Source of the DNA: Kribbella soli
GTDB taxonomy: Bacteria; Actinomycetota; Actinomycetes; Propionibacteriales; Kribbellaceae
Direction: 5' to 3'
Length of the DNA stretch: 64,000 bases
NCBI RefSeq assembly: GCF_004331345.1
Contig: NZ_SJJZ01000004.1
Location: 124,001-188,000 of the forward strand
Shown here in pieces: positions 24,981 through 32,704 of the stretch. Under the pieces are notes generated by a model that was given only the letters and a program-made list of their open reading frames with translations, was not told where the DNA came from and made no database searches. Made by a program: the position numbers and the translations under genes. Position 1 is the first letter of the stretch. Each line of letters begins with the position of its first letter.

Positions 24981-26375
24981 ATGGCAGTCTTGTCGATTCT
25001 CGACCGGGAACACACCGTCGCACCACCGGGCTACAGCCGCTGGCTGATCCCGCCGGCCGCGCTCGCCGTCCACCTGTGCATCGGCCAGGCGTACGCGACC
25101 AGCGTCTACAAGACGTCGATGGTGAAGCACTTCGGCACCAGCCAGACCGCGGTCGGCGTGGTCTTCAGCATCGCGATCGTGATGCTCGGCCTGTCCGCCG
25201 CCGTCGGCGGCACCTGGGTCGAACGCAACGGACCGCGGAAGGCGATGTTCGTCGCCGCCTGTTTCTGGGCGACCGGGTTCCTGGTCGGCGCCCTCGGCAT
25301 CGGCACCGGCCAGCTCTGGCTGGTCTATCTCGGGTACGGCGTGATCGGCGGCATCGGCCTCGGGATCGGCTACATCTCGCCGGTCTCCACGCTGATCAAG
25401 TGGTTCCCGGACCGCCCCGGGCTCGCGACCGGCCTGGCGATCATGGGCTTCGGCGGTGGCGCACTGGTGGCCAGCCCGCTGTCCCGCCAACTGCTCGGCC
25501 TCTACGACTCCGGTTACGACCCGAACGTGAGTACGTCGGTGGCCGGCGGCAGCGCGCTCGTCGGCCTGTTCCTGACGCTGGGCATCGGCTACTTCGTGAT
25601 CATGATGTTCGGCGTCTTCAACATCCGCGTCCCCGCCGACGGCTGGGCGCCGGACGGCTTCGACTCGTCGGCGGTGCAGCAGAAGCCCCTCGTCACGACC
25701 GCCAACGTCTCGGCGGCGAACGCGATCAAGACGCCGCAGTTCTGGTTCCTGTGGGTCGTGCTGTTCTGCAACGTCACCGCGGGAATCGGCATCCTCGAGC
25801 AGGCCAGCCCGATGATCCAGGACTTCTTCCGCGGCGACGACGGCAAGTCGAGCGTCGCGGTCGCGGCCGCCGCCGGGTTCGTCGGCCTGTTGTCGATCTT
25901 CAACATGGCCGGCCGGTTCGGCTGGTCCTCGACGTCCGACGTGATCGGCCGGAAGCCGATCTACGCGATGTACCTCGGCGTCGGGATCGTCGCGTATGCG
26001 CTGCTGGCGACGGTCGGGCACACCAGCACGGTGGTCTTCGTGCTGCTGGCCGCGGTCATCATCTCGTTCTACGGCGGCGGGTTCGCGACCGTTCCGGCGT
26101 ACCTGCGGGACCTGTTCGGCACCTATCAGGTCGGCGCGATCCACGGCCGGCTGCTGACCGCGTGGTCGGCGGCCGGGATCGCCGGGCCGCTGATCATCAA
26201 CGGGTTCCTGGACCGCGAGGGCAAACCGGGCACGCTGACCGCGGCGGCGTACCGGCCGGCGCTGTTCACGATGGTCGGCGTACTGGCCGTCGGGTTCGTC
26301 GCGAACCTGCTGATCCGCTCGGTCTCCGACCGATTCCATGAGAAGTCCGAGTCCACGGTGGAGGCCGCACGATGA
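24981..26375 (+). CDS. OFA-family MFS transporter
   Basis: A 464-residue transporter of the oxalate/formate antiporter-like MFS branch. About twelve helices are present; the N-terminus PPGYSRWLIPPAALAVHLCIGQAYATSVYKTSMVKHFGTSQT is typical of this group in actinobacteria. Motif A is in GGTWVERNGPRKAM. Carboxylates are the likely substrates (inference). ATG 24981 is chosen over the GTG one codon earlier because AAGGAG is then 5 bases away. The stop overlaps the start of a 35-residue membrane protein (ATGA), so the two are coupled. Confidence 0.88.
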   Translation: MAVLSILDREHTVAPPGYSRWLIPPAALAVHLCIGQAYATSVYKTSMVKHFGTSQTAVGVVFSIAIVMLGLSAAVGGTWVERNGPRKAMFVAACFWATGFLVGALGIGTGQLWLVYLGYGVIGGIGLGIGYISPVSTLIKWFPDRPGLATGLAIMGFGGGALVASPLSRQLLGLYDSGYDPNVSTSVAGGSALVGLFLTLGIGYFVIMMFGVFNIRVPADGWAPDGFDSSAVQQKPLVTTANVSAANAIKTPQFWFLWVVLFCNVTAGIGILEQASPMIQDFFRGDDGKSSVAVAAAAGFVGLLSIFNMAGRFGWSSTSDVIGRKPIYAMYLGVGIVAYALLATVGHTSTVVFVLLAAVIISFYGGGFATVPAYLRDLFGTYQVGAIHGRLLTAWSAAGIAGPLIINGFLDREGKPGTLTAAAYRPALFTMVGVLAVGFVANLLIRSVSDRFHEKSESTVEAAR

Positions 26376-26479
26376 ACCAGACTCCACGCCTGGTGATCTC
26401 CTGGCTCCTGGTCGCCGTACTCCTCGGCTACGGCATCATCCAAACGCTGATCACCGCAGCCAAGCTCTTTACGCACTAG
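26372..26479 (+). CDS. MFS transporter small subunit-type microprotein (35 aa)
   Basis: The ATG overlaps the transporter TGA by four bases (ATGA), the standard sign of translational coupling. The product is MNQTPRLVIS, then one membrane helix (WLLVAVLLGYGIIQTLITA), then KLFTH. Small one-helix proteins encoded just behind OFA-type MFS genes are annotated in other actinobacteria as transporter small subunits. Size, helix and coupling fit that group. It probably sits beside the transporter in the membrane. Its last 11 bases overlap the 3' end of convergent birA. Confidence 0.8.
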   Translation: MNQTPRLVISWLLVAVLLGYGIIQTLITAAKLFTH

Positions 26480-27281
26480 TTCGCAGGTGGGTGACGTCCC
26501 CGGCGGCGAGCGGTCGGACGCCGTCGGGGGTGTCGACGATCAGGCGGCCGTCGTCGGCGAGGTCGCGCGCCGTGCCTTCGAGGAAGGTGCCGTCGGGGAG
26601 TTCCACGCGCACTGCCTGCCCGAGGGTCGCGGACAGTTCGCGGTACTCCGGGAGGATTGCGGCGCGATCGCCGTTGGCGTCTACCCAGGACTGGTAGCGG
26701 GAGGCGAGTTCACGGAGTACCGCTGACATCACGGTGGCCCGGTCGGTTGTCGCCGCCTTCTCCAGTGCGAGCGACGTGGCGGCCTCGTGGGGCTTCTCCG
26801 ACTCGCGGAGCGTCACATTCAGGCCGATGCCGATGACGGCCGCGGGGCCTTCGACGCGCTCCAGCAGGATGCCGGCGAGCTTGCGGTTCTCGACCAGTAC
26901 GTCGTTCGGCCACTTCACCTGCGCCGGAATCTCACCGACCTGCCGCACCGCCGCGGCCACCGCCAGCGGGACCAGCAGCCCCAGCCAGGGCCACCGCGAC
27001 GCCTCAACGGTGGTCGGACGCAGCAGCGCCGACATCAGCAAGGCAGAGCGCGGCGGTGTGGTCCAGGTACGACCCAGCCGCCCGCGACCGGACGACTGGT
27101 GCTCCGCAGCAACGACCAGTCCCTCTGGCTGACCACCTGCAGCCGCAGCTGCCACAACAGCATTGGTCGACGGTGTCTCCGCGAGTACGTCGATCTGCGT
27201 CCACAGCGCACCGGGACGCACCAACCGCCCCCGCAGGAACTGCTCATCCAGCGGGGGCCGCTCCAGGTCGCTGAACCTCAT
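26469..27281 (-). CDS. birA: Biotin--[acetyl-CoA-carboxylase] ligase (monofunctional)
   Basis: A 270-residue enzyme activating biotin with ATP and joining it to the biotin carrier lysine of acyl-CoA carboxylases. Signatures: ETPSTNAVV, the adenylate-binding loop SSGRGRLGRTWTTPP, KWPNDVLVENRKLAGILLE, then a C-terminal SH3-like domain. The N-terminal DNA-binding domain of E. coli BirA is absent, so it is not a repressor. Its ATG overlaps the ppc stop (ATGA). Its likely targets include the carboxylase using the beta/epsilon subunits at 32705-34479. Confidence 0.94.
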   Translation of the reverse strand: MRFSDLERPPLDEQFLRGRLVRPGALWTQIDVLAETPSTNAVVAAAAAGGQPEGLVVAAEHQSSGRGRLGRTWTTPPRSALLMSALLRPTTVEASRWPWLGLLVPLAVAAAVRQVGEIPAQVKWPNDVLVENRKLAGILLERVEGPAAVIGIGLNVTLRESEKPHEAATSLALEKAATTDRATVMSAVLRELASRYQSWVDANGDRAAILPEYRELSATLGQAVRVELPDGTFLEGTARDLADDGRLIVDTPDGVRPLAAGDVTHLRTSA

Positions 27282-29905
27282 CCGGTGTTCTGCAGCCCGG
27301 CAGCAACGCCAGAAACGGTCAGCAACAGCAGCCGCCGAGTGCGGACAATCTGCCCCTCGTCCAGTGAGTCATCGGTGCGCAGCGTCCGCAGTGCCCGCAG
27401 CTGCAAGTAGCTGAGTGCATCGACGTACGGGTTGCGCAGCTCGACAGCACGGCCCAGCACGCGGCGTCCCTGCAGCAGGCGCTCCTGGTCGAGCACCTTG
27501 AGCACCCACTCGGTGGTGAGGGCGTGCTCATCCAGCATCTGCTGGGTCAGCTCCGGCCGGTCGCCCAGCTCCAGGTAACGGCCGAGGATGCGCCGGTCCG
27601 TCTTGGCCAGCGACATCTCCGCGTTCTCCAGCATCACCTGGAACAGCGGCCAGTTCTGGTTCGCATCCCGCAGCAGGTCGACGTCCCCGACCGCGGCAAG
27701 CGCCGTACCGAGGCCGTACCACCCAGGAGCGTTCACACGCGCTTGCGACCACGCGAACACCCACGGGATCGCCCGGAGGTCCTCCAGTGACGACACCGCG
27801 ACACCACGCCTGGCAGGCCGCGACCCGAGTGGCAGCTGGCCCAGCTCCTCCAGCGGAGTCACAGTGCTGAACCACTCCGCGAAGCCGTCTGCCTTCACCA
27901 GCCGGTGGTACGCCGTACGCGCTGCCTCGTCGAGCGTCTTCTCGACCACAGCGAACCGCTCGGCCGCCACCAGAGCCCGCTCCTCCACTGCCGGCGTCGA
28001 CGCCAGCAGCGTTGCCGCGGTCACCTGCTCGATGTGCCGCTGCGCGATCGCCGAGTTCCCGTACCGAGCCGGAATCGCCTCGCCCTGCTCGGTCAGCTTG
28101 AACCGCCCTGCCACCGATCCAGGAGCCTGCGCCAGTACGGCGCGGTTCGCCGGACCACCGCCACGTCCGAGAGCACCACCGCGGCCGTGGAACAGGGTCA
28201 GCCGGATCGCGTTGCGCTGCGCCCACGCGGTGATCCGCGCCTGCGCGTCGTACAGCGCGAGCGTTGCCGACACCGGTCCGACGTCCTTCGCGGAGTCGGA
28301 GTACCCGAGCATGACCTCGAAGCGCCGGTCGTTCGCGGTGAGCCGGTGCCGGACCCGGGTGAGCTGGATCGCGTTGTCCAGTACCTCCACCGAGTTCTGC
28401 AGGTCCTCACCGGTCTCGAACAGCGGTACGACGTCCAGCTCGATCGGACGCCCGTCCAGCGCCGCGTCGGCGAGCTCGTACACAGCTGCCAGGTCGCCGG
28501 CGTTGCGGGTGAACGAAACGACGTACCGGCGGCAGGCCTCGGGGCCGAAGCGCTGCTGGATCTGACCGATCACCCGGAGTGTGGCGAGCACCTCCTCCGT
28601 CTGGTCGGACAGCTCGCCACCGCCGAGGACCTCCTCCAACGCCTTGGCGTGCACCGAGGAGTGCTGGCGGACCTCCAGCTCGGCCAGGTGGAAGCCGAAC
28701 GAGTTCACCTGCCAGATGAGGTGCTGCAGCTCGCCGTACGCCTGGCGTGGTGCACCGGCGCTCACCAGCGAGTCCTGCAGGACCTTGAGCTCGTGCAGGA
28801 AGTCAGCGGCCCGCGGGTACCCGAAGTCGGCGTCGCGGGCGCGGGTCGCGGCGAGCCGGCGAGCAGCGAGCAGCAGGAGCTGCCGGTGCGGCTCGGCCGG
28901 CGAGCGGGTCTCGATGTCGGTGATCAGCTCCGGGTTGACCGCGCGGGCGTCTTCCAGGATGCGGCGTACCGGCGCGGACGGCGGCGTGGTCGCGGCGTCC
29001 AGGGTCAGTGCGCGTCCGAGAACCTCGGTCGCCTGCTCGAGCGCCCGGAGGACGTGGTCGGCCTGGATCTGCATGGCTTCCCGGGTGATCGCCGCGGTCA
29101 CGTTCGGGTTGCCGTCGCGGTCGCCGCCGATCCACGAGCCCAGGTGGACGAACGGCGCCACCACGGGCGTCCGCGTCCCGGCCTCGTCACCGGCCAGCGC
29201 GTCGTCGAGCCGCCGGTACACGTTTCCGACGACGTTGAACAGGGTCTCCTCGAACACCGCCATCGCCGAGCGCACCTCGTCCAGCGGCGAGGGGCGGCTG
29301 GTGCGGAGTTGCGACGTACGCCAGAGGATGTCGACCTGCTCGACCAGGCGGCGACGGTTCTCCGCCAGGTCGCTGTCACCGGCCCGCGGGTCGTGGCGCT
29401 CGTCCAGCAGCGAGCTGATCCGGCGGATCGTCGCGAGTACGGCGCGCCGCCGGGCCTCCGTCGGGTGTGCGGTCAGCACCGGCCGGAACTCCAGCCCGTT
29501 CAGCAGCGCGCGGGCCTGCTGCTCGCCGCTGTCGCGGGAGATCTGCTCCACGGCCTGAGCCAGCTCCGACACCACGGCCTCGCTGCCGGCGCGGTCGCGC
29601 TCACGCAGTACGCGGGCCCGGTGCAGCTCTTCGCTCAGGTTCGTCAGGTGGAAGTAGCAGGTGAATGCGCGGGCGACGTCCTCGGCGCGCTCGTGCGGCC
29701 AGGACGCGACCAACTGCTCGGCCGCGGCGCCGTCACCGGCGATGGTCAGCTCACGCAATTTCTCGACGTCGTCGAGCAGCGGCTGACCGGCGTACTCGAC
29801 CAGAACCTTGCCGAGGATCTCGCCGAGCAGGCGGACGTCGGCCCTGAGTTCCTCAGGCACCTCGAACCGCGCGCGGGTACGGGTCTCACTACCGGTGTCG
29901 CTCAC
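27278..29905 (-). CDS. ppc: Phosphoenolpyruvate carboxylase
   Basis: An 875-residue enzyme making oxaloacetate from PEP and bicarbonate to refill the TCA cycle. Catalytic signatures are present: FRPVLTAHPTEARRRAVL with the first essential His, MLGYSDSAKDVGPVSATLALYD, LFHGRGGALGRGGGPANRAV with the second His, and the C-terminal ending NTG. GTG 29905 is chosen: a minus-strand TAGGGT (29914-29919) ends 8 bases upstream, and the extra residues of a longer frame are low-complexity Arg/Gly. It is translationally coupled to birA, so biotin loading and this anaplerotic step share a transcript. Confidence 0.95.
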   Translation of the reverse strand: MSDTGSETRTRARFEVPEELRADVRLLGEILGKVLVEYAGQPLLDDVEKLRELTIAGDGAAAEQLVASWPHERAEDVARAFTCYFHLTNLSEELHRARVLRERDRAGSEAVVSELAQAVEQISRDSGEQQARALLNGLEFRPVLTAHPTEARRRAVLATIRRISSLLDERHDPRAGDSDLAENRRRLVEQVDILWRTSQLRTSRPSPLDEVRSAMAVFEETLFNVVGNVYRRLDDALAGDEAGTRTPVVAPFVHLGSWIGGDRDGNPNVTAAITREAMQIQADHVLRALEQATEVLGRALTLDAATTPPSAPVRRILEDARAVNPELITDIETRSPAEPHRQLLLLAARRLAATRARDADFGYPRAADFLHELKVLQDSLVSAGAPRQAYGELQHLIWQVNSFGFHLAELEVRQHSSVHAKALEEVLGGGELSDQTEEVLATLRVIGQIQQRFGPEACRRYVVSFTRNAGDLAAVYELADAALDGRPIELDVVPLFETGEDLQNSVEVLDNAIQLTRVRHRLTANDRRFEVMLGYSDSAKDVGPVSATLALYDAQARITAWAQRNAIRLTLFHGRGGALGRGGGPANRAVLAQAPGSVAGRFKLTEQGEAIPARYGNSAIAQRHIEQVTAATLLASTPAVEERALVAAERFAVVEKTLDEAARTAYHRLVKADGFAEWFSTVTPLEELGQLPLGSRPARRGVAVSSLEDLRAIPWVFAWSQARVNAPGWYGLGTALAAVGDVDLLRDANQNWPLFQVMLENAEMSLAKTDRRILGRYLELGDRPELTQQMLDEHALTTEWVLKVLDQERLLQGRRVLGRAVELRNPYVDALSYLQLRALRTLRTDDSLDEGQIVRTRRLLLLTVSGVAAGLQNTG

Positions 29906-30029
29906 GTTCGCCCACCCTATCGGCGGACGCCCACCAACGCCGCAGACAGTCCGCCCACTGGAAGCGGATCGTGACCGCACACCCAGGAATCTCACAGTAC
30001 GTCGCGACCCGGGAGGATCCCGTGCCGTG

Positions 30030-30656
30030 TCAGACGTTGGTGAAACCGCCGCCGACCACCTGGGAGACGGTGCGTGCCAGCTCGGCCGGGGAGCGGTCGG
30101 TGGTGCCCGTGACGAGCATCCGGGCGCAGGCCTCGATCATCGAGGCGAGCAGCTCGGCCAGGACCGGGAGGTTGGCGTCCGGGTCGGTGACGCCGGGGAG
30201 GGACTTGACCAGGGTCAGGCGCAGGCTCTCGACCAGGAACCCACGGGCCGCGAGGACCCGCTCGGCGACGACGGGCGCGGCGCCGTACTGCGCGCCGAAC
30301 ACGATCCGCCACGACTGCGGCTGCTTGGCGACGGCGGTGAGGAACGCGGTCACGCCCTCGAGGACATGCTCCTCCGGGGTGCCGACGTCCGGATCGGCGG
30401 GCAGCGCGGAGACGATCGAGATGACCAGGTGCTGCTCCTCGCGGGCGAGCAGAGCCAGCAGCAGCTCGTCACGATTCGCGAAGCAGTCGTAGACGACCGG
30501 TTTGGTGACCCCGGCCGCGTCCGCGACCGACTGCATCGTGGTCCCGGCGTACCCCCTCGCGGAGAAGACCTCGAGGGCGGCGTCCAGGACGAGCGGGCGG
30601 CGGCGCTCCGGACCGAGGTGCGGCGCGCGCCGGCGTTTCTCAGCGTCCCCGACCAC
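30030..30656 (-). CDS. TetR/AcrR-family regulator
   Basis: A 208-residue regulator with an HTH at about residues 22-65 (VLDAALEVFSARGYAGTTMQSVADAAGVTKPVVYDCFANRDEL). The C-terminal domain resembles TetR proteins controlling lipid or fatty-acid genes only loosely. GTG 30656 lies 6 bases after a minus-strand TAGGTT (30663-30668), so it is probably leaderless. A perfect palindrome plus a third half-site lie just beyond the -10, between it and the divergent SCP2 gene, indicating autoregulation and control of that gene. Confidence 0.88.
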   Translation of the reverse strand: MVGDAEKRRRAPHLGPERRRPLVLDAALEVFSARGYAGTTMQSVADAAGVTKPVVYDCFANRDELLLALLAREEQHLVISIVSALPADPDVGTPEEHVLEGVTAFLTAVAKQPQSWRIVFGAQYGAAPVVAERVLAARGFLVESLRLTLVKSLPGVTDPDANLPVLAELLASMIEACARMLVTGTTDRSPAELARTVSQVVGGGFTNV

Positions 30657-30675
30657 TTGACAAACCTATCGCATC

Positions 30676-30703
30676 GTAGGAAATTCCTACGGTCTGGTAG
30701 GAA
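30676..30703. promoter_or_regulatory. TetR operator: GTAGGAA palindrome plus third half-site
   Basis: GTAGGAA (30676-30682) and TTCCTAC (30684-30690) form a perfect 15-base palindrome around one A. A third GTAGGAA is at 30697-30703, exactly 21 bases (two helical turns) from the first. The palindrome covers the -35/spacer area of the TetR promoter and lies upstream of the SCP2 gene at 30722. Confidence 0.75.
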
Positions 30704-30721
30704 CTGCCGCGGGGGTGGTCG

Positions 30722-31204
30722 ATGACCGTACGAGGCAGTGCCGGCTGGCTCGAGTCCGACGGCCTCACCGCCCTGGACGCGAGTGAGCTCGCCCGGCTGG
30801 TCGACCGGACGTCGGAGCGGGAGCTCCGGCATCGACTCATCGGGGGAGTACGAGAGGTCGCGTTGCGCGAGATCTTTCGCCGGATGCCGGAGTACCTCCG
30901 ACCCGCCCGGGCCGCCGGGTTCGACGCTGTGATCAGCTGGCAGATCACCGGCGCGGGCGGGGCCGGTCGTCCCGAGTCGGTCGACGAGTACTGGCTCCGC
31001 GTCCACGACGGCCGGTGCGCGCTCGTCTCCCCGCACGCCACTCCCCCGGACATCTCGATCCGCACCGACCCCACCACCCTGCTACGCATCGTCACCGGCA
31101 ACGAGGACCCCGTCCTGGCCGTCCTCAAACAACGCCTCTCGGTCCGCGGCGACCTGGCCCAAGCCGCCCGCCTCCCCAAACTCTTCAGCGCCGGCCCCCT
31201 GTAA
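30722..31204 (+). CDS. SCP2 sterol-transfer-fold protein
   Basis: A 160-residue soluble protein. Residues 45-150 (FRRMPEYLRPARAAGFDAVISWQITG... VHDGRCALVSPHATPPDISIRTDPTTLLRIVTGNEDPVLAVLKQRLSVRGDL) have the SCP2 fold pattern, with the typical late RLSVRGDLAQAARLPKLF. Such proteins bind fatty acyl-CoA or other lipids. ATG 30722 has a GGGGGTGG ribosome site. It is divergent from a TetR gene with a shared operator, so the bound lipid may be the inducer (inference). Confidence 0.85.
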   Translation: MTVRGSAGWLESDGLTALDASELARLVDRTSERELRHRLIGGVREVALREIFRRMPEYLRPARAAGFDAVISWQITGAGGAGRPESVDEYWLRVHDGRCALVSPHATPPDISIRTDPTTLLRIVTGNEDPVLAVLKQRLSVRGDLAQAARLPKLFSAGPL

Positions 31205-31230
31205 ACCGGCCCCGGTAAACCTGTGCAGCG

Positions 31231-32613
31231 TCAGCGAACGAGGCCGTCGGACCCTTTGTTCCGGGCAGGTGCGGCAGCATCGTCGGGCCGGCGCGTCTGC
31301 CCGGTCGGGGCCTGGACCCGGCGGAGGGGCGGGATCGCGGGATCGTTGCCGAGGGCCTGCGCGCGGGCCGGTTCCGCGGCCTGAGCATTCGGTGGATGCA
31401 CCTCGAATCCCCGGACTGCTGCCAGCGTGCGGTCCCCGAGCGTGCCGCCGAACACCTCTGCCTCCCGCCGCACGTCCGAGCCGTCCGCTCTCCAGTTGTC
31501 CACCAGGGTGGGCAGTTCGTCGAAGCCCTCGGTGAGCATGGTCGCGGTCGCGGCGGTGGCAGCCGGCCGGCTCTCGACGGGAATGGTTGACGTCGTCACC
31601 ATCGTCTCGGCCGCGGCGGCCGTCGCGGCCGGCGGCGACTCCACCTGGCTGTCCGTGAGATCGGTCTGGATCCCGGCATGATGCTCGACTCTGGACACGA
31701 GTCCCCGCGCCACGATCGCCCGGGCCTCGTCCAGCGATGCGGGATGCTGAGTCGGTTGCGGTTCCATGGATTCCTCCCAGTAGTCGATCTTCTGCAGGAA
31801 CTCGTGCAGCTTGCCTACCTCGTCCCTGGCGATCCTGCCCGCCGTGTCGATCGCGCCGGCGCCGCCGGTGACGTCCTCGCGCCGGTTCTCCAGCTCCTTG
31901 GTCAGCTCCCGCGCGGCGGCCCGCTGAACATTCCGTTCGGCGAACCCCGCCTCGATGCTTCTGGTCAGCTGCCGATGGATCCCGGCCCGCTGCCCCTCAG
32001 GCAGCCGCGCGTAGTCCATCCGCGCTTCCAGCAGCATCGCGGCCGCCTCGTGCGCGGCCCCACCGTGGCCGGCGGCAACGAGCCGCTTCAGCACCGCGTC
32101 TTCAACGGCAGCGGTCCGCGCCCCGATCGCGACCGCCATCGCCCGCGCGGCCGCGACGTCCCCCTCGAGCTGCGGCGGTGGGAACCGCCCGAGGTCGTCC
32201 TGCCGCCCGTTCGGGAACAGTCCTGCGACCAGTCGCGGTGTCGCATTGGCGGCGTACGCCCGGCAGATTGCCGTCGCCAGCCGGTCGCGGGCTCCGGCAT
32301 CAACAGGTGGCGGCAACGACGGGTCCGGCTCGAGTGAGTCCGCGCACATCGCCACGAGCTCGGTCAGCCCGGCGCGGGCGTCCTCTCGCCGGTCGTGCCA
32401 CCGGCCGTCCTGGTGGTTCGAGATCCTGTGGATCGAAGGCGCCAGCCGTCCCGGGATGTCCAGGTTGTCGGCCAGCGGTTCGAGCATCTCGACATGCCCG
32501 GCGCTCAGCTCGAGCGTCTGCCCGCGCCGGAGCGAGGACACGCCGTCGACGCTGTCCAGCACGACGAGTTGGTTGACCTTCTGGACGAGCTTGCCGACAT
32601 TCGCCTCAGCCAC
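31231..32613 (-). CDS. Hypothetical 460-residue protein
   Basis: A mostly helical, Ala/Arg/Glu-rich soluble protein with no signal peptide or membrane helix. Features include a charged middle (ERNVQRAAARELTKELENRRED), DEVGKLHEFLQKIDYWEESMEPQ and a low-complexity Pro/Ala tail (VESRPAATAATATML... NKGSDGLVR). I do not recognise a family. GTG 32613 lies 6 bases after a minus-strand TAGGTT (32620-32625), suggesting a leaderless start. It is divergent from the accD5-like gene, and the gap holds a long inverted repeat. It interrupts the conserved birA-accD5 order, so it is a lineage-specific insert. Confidence 0.75.
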   Translation of the reverse strand: MAEANVGKLVQKVNQLVVLDSVDGVSSLRRGQTLELSAGHVEMLEPLADNLDIPGRLAPSIHRISNHQDGRWHDRREDARAGLTELVAMCADSLEPDPSLPPPVDAGARDRLATAICRAYAANATPRLVAGLFPNGRQDDLGRFPPPQLEGDVAAARAMAVAIGARTAAVEDAVLKRLVAAGHGGAAHEAAAMLLEARMDYARLPEGQRAGIHRQLTRSIEAGFAERNVQRAAARELTKELENRREDVTGGAGAIDTAGRIARDEVGKLHEFLQKIDYWEESMEPQPTQHPASLDEARAIVARGLVSRVEHHAGIQTDLTDSQVESPPAATAAAAETMVTTSTIPVESRPAATAATATMLTEGFDELPTLVDNWRADGSDVRREAEVFGGTLGDRTLAAVRGFEVHPPNAQAAEPARAQALGNDPAIPPLRRVQAPTGQTRRPDDAAAPARNKGSDGLVR

Positions 32614-32639
32614 CTGCGGAACCTATCGCTCGGACCGGT

Positions 32640-32686
32640 TCAGTACGCCGCTTGCGAGCGACGTCACAGGCGGTACGGCGTACTGA
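32640..32686. promoter_or_regulatory. Divergent promoter with 11-bp inverted repeat
   Basis: TCAGTACGCCG (32640-32650) and CGGCGTACTGA (32676-32686) are perfect 11-base arms 25 bases apart. They lie between two leaderless -10 boxes: TAGGTT for the minus gene at 32613 (32620-32625) and TAGGCT for the plus gene at 32705 (32691-32696). Both arms fall in the -35/spacer zones, so one regulator could control both directions. Confidence 0.6.
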
Positions 32687-32704
32687 CGCGTAGGCTGCCC
32701 GTTC

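Noticed and set aside
24819..26387. Long minus-strand frame upstream of the PH-domain gene
   Set aside because: It is antisense to the OFA transporter and rich in Arg/Asp/Gln; the PH protein starts cleanly at 24818 with a typical N-terminus.
30000..30020. CGGGAGGATCCCG near-palindrome after the TetR gene end
   Set aside because: Arms are short and imperfect and it lies close to a gene end; too weak to call an operator or terminator.
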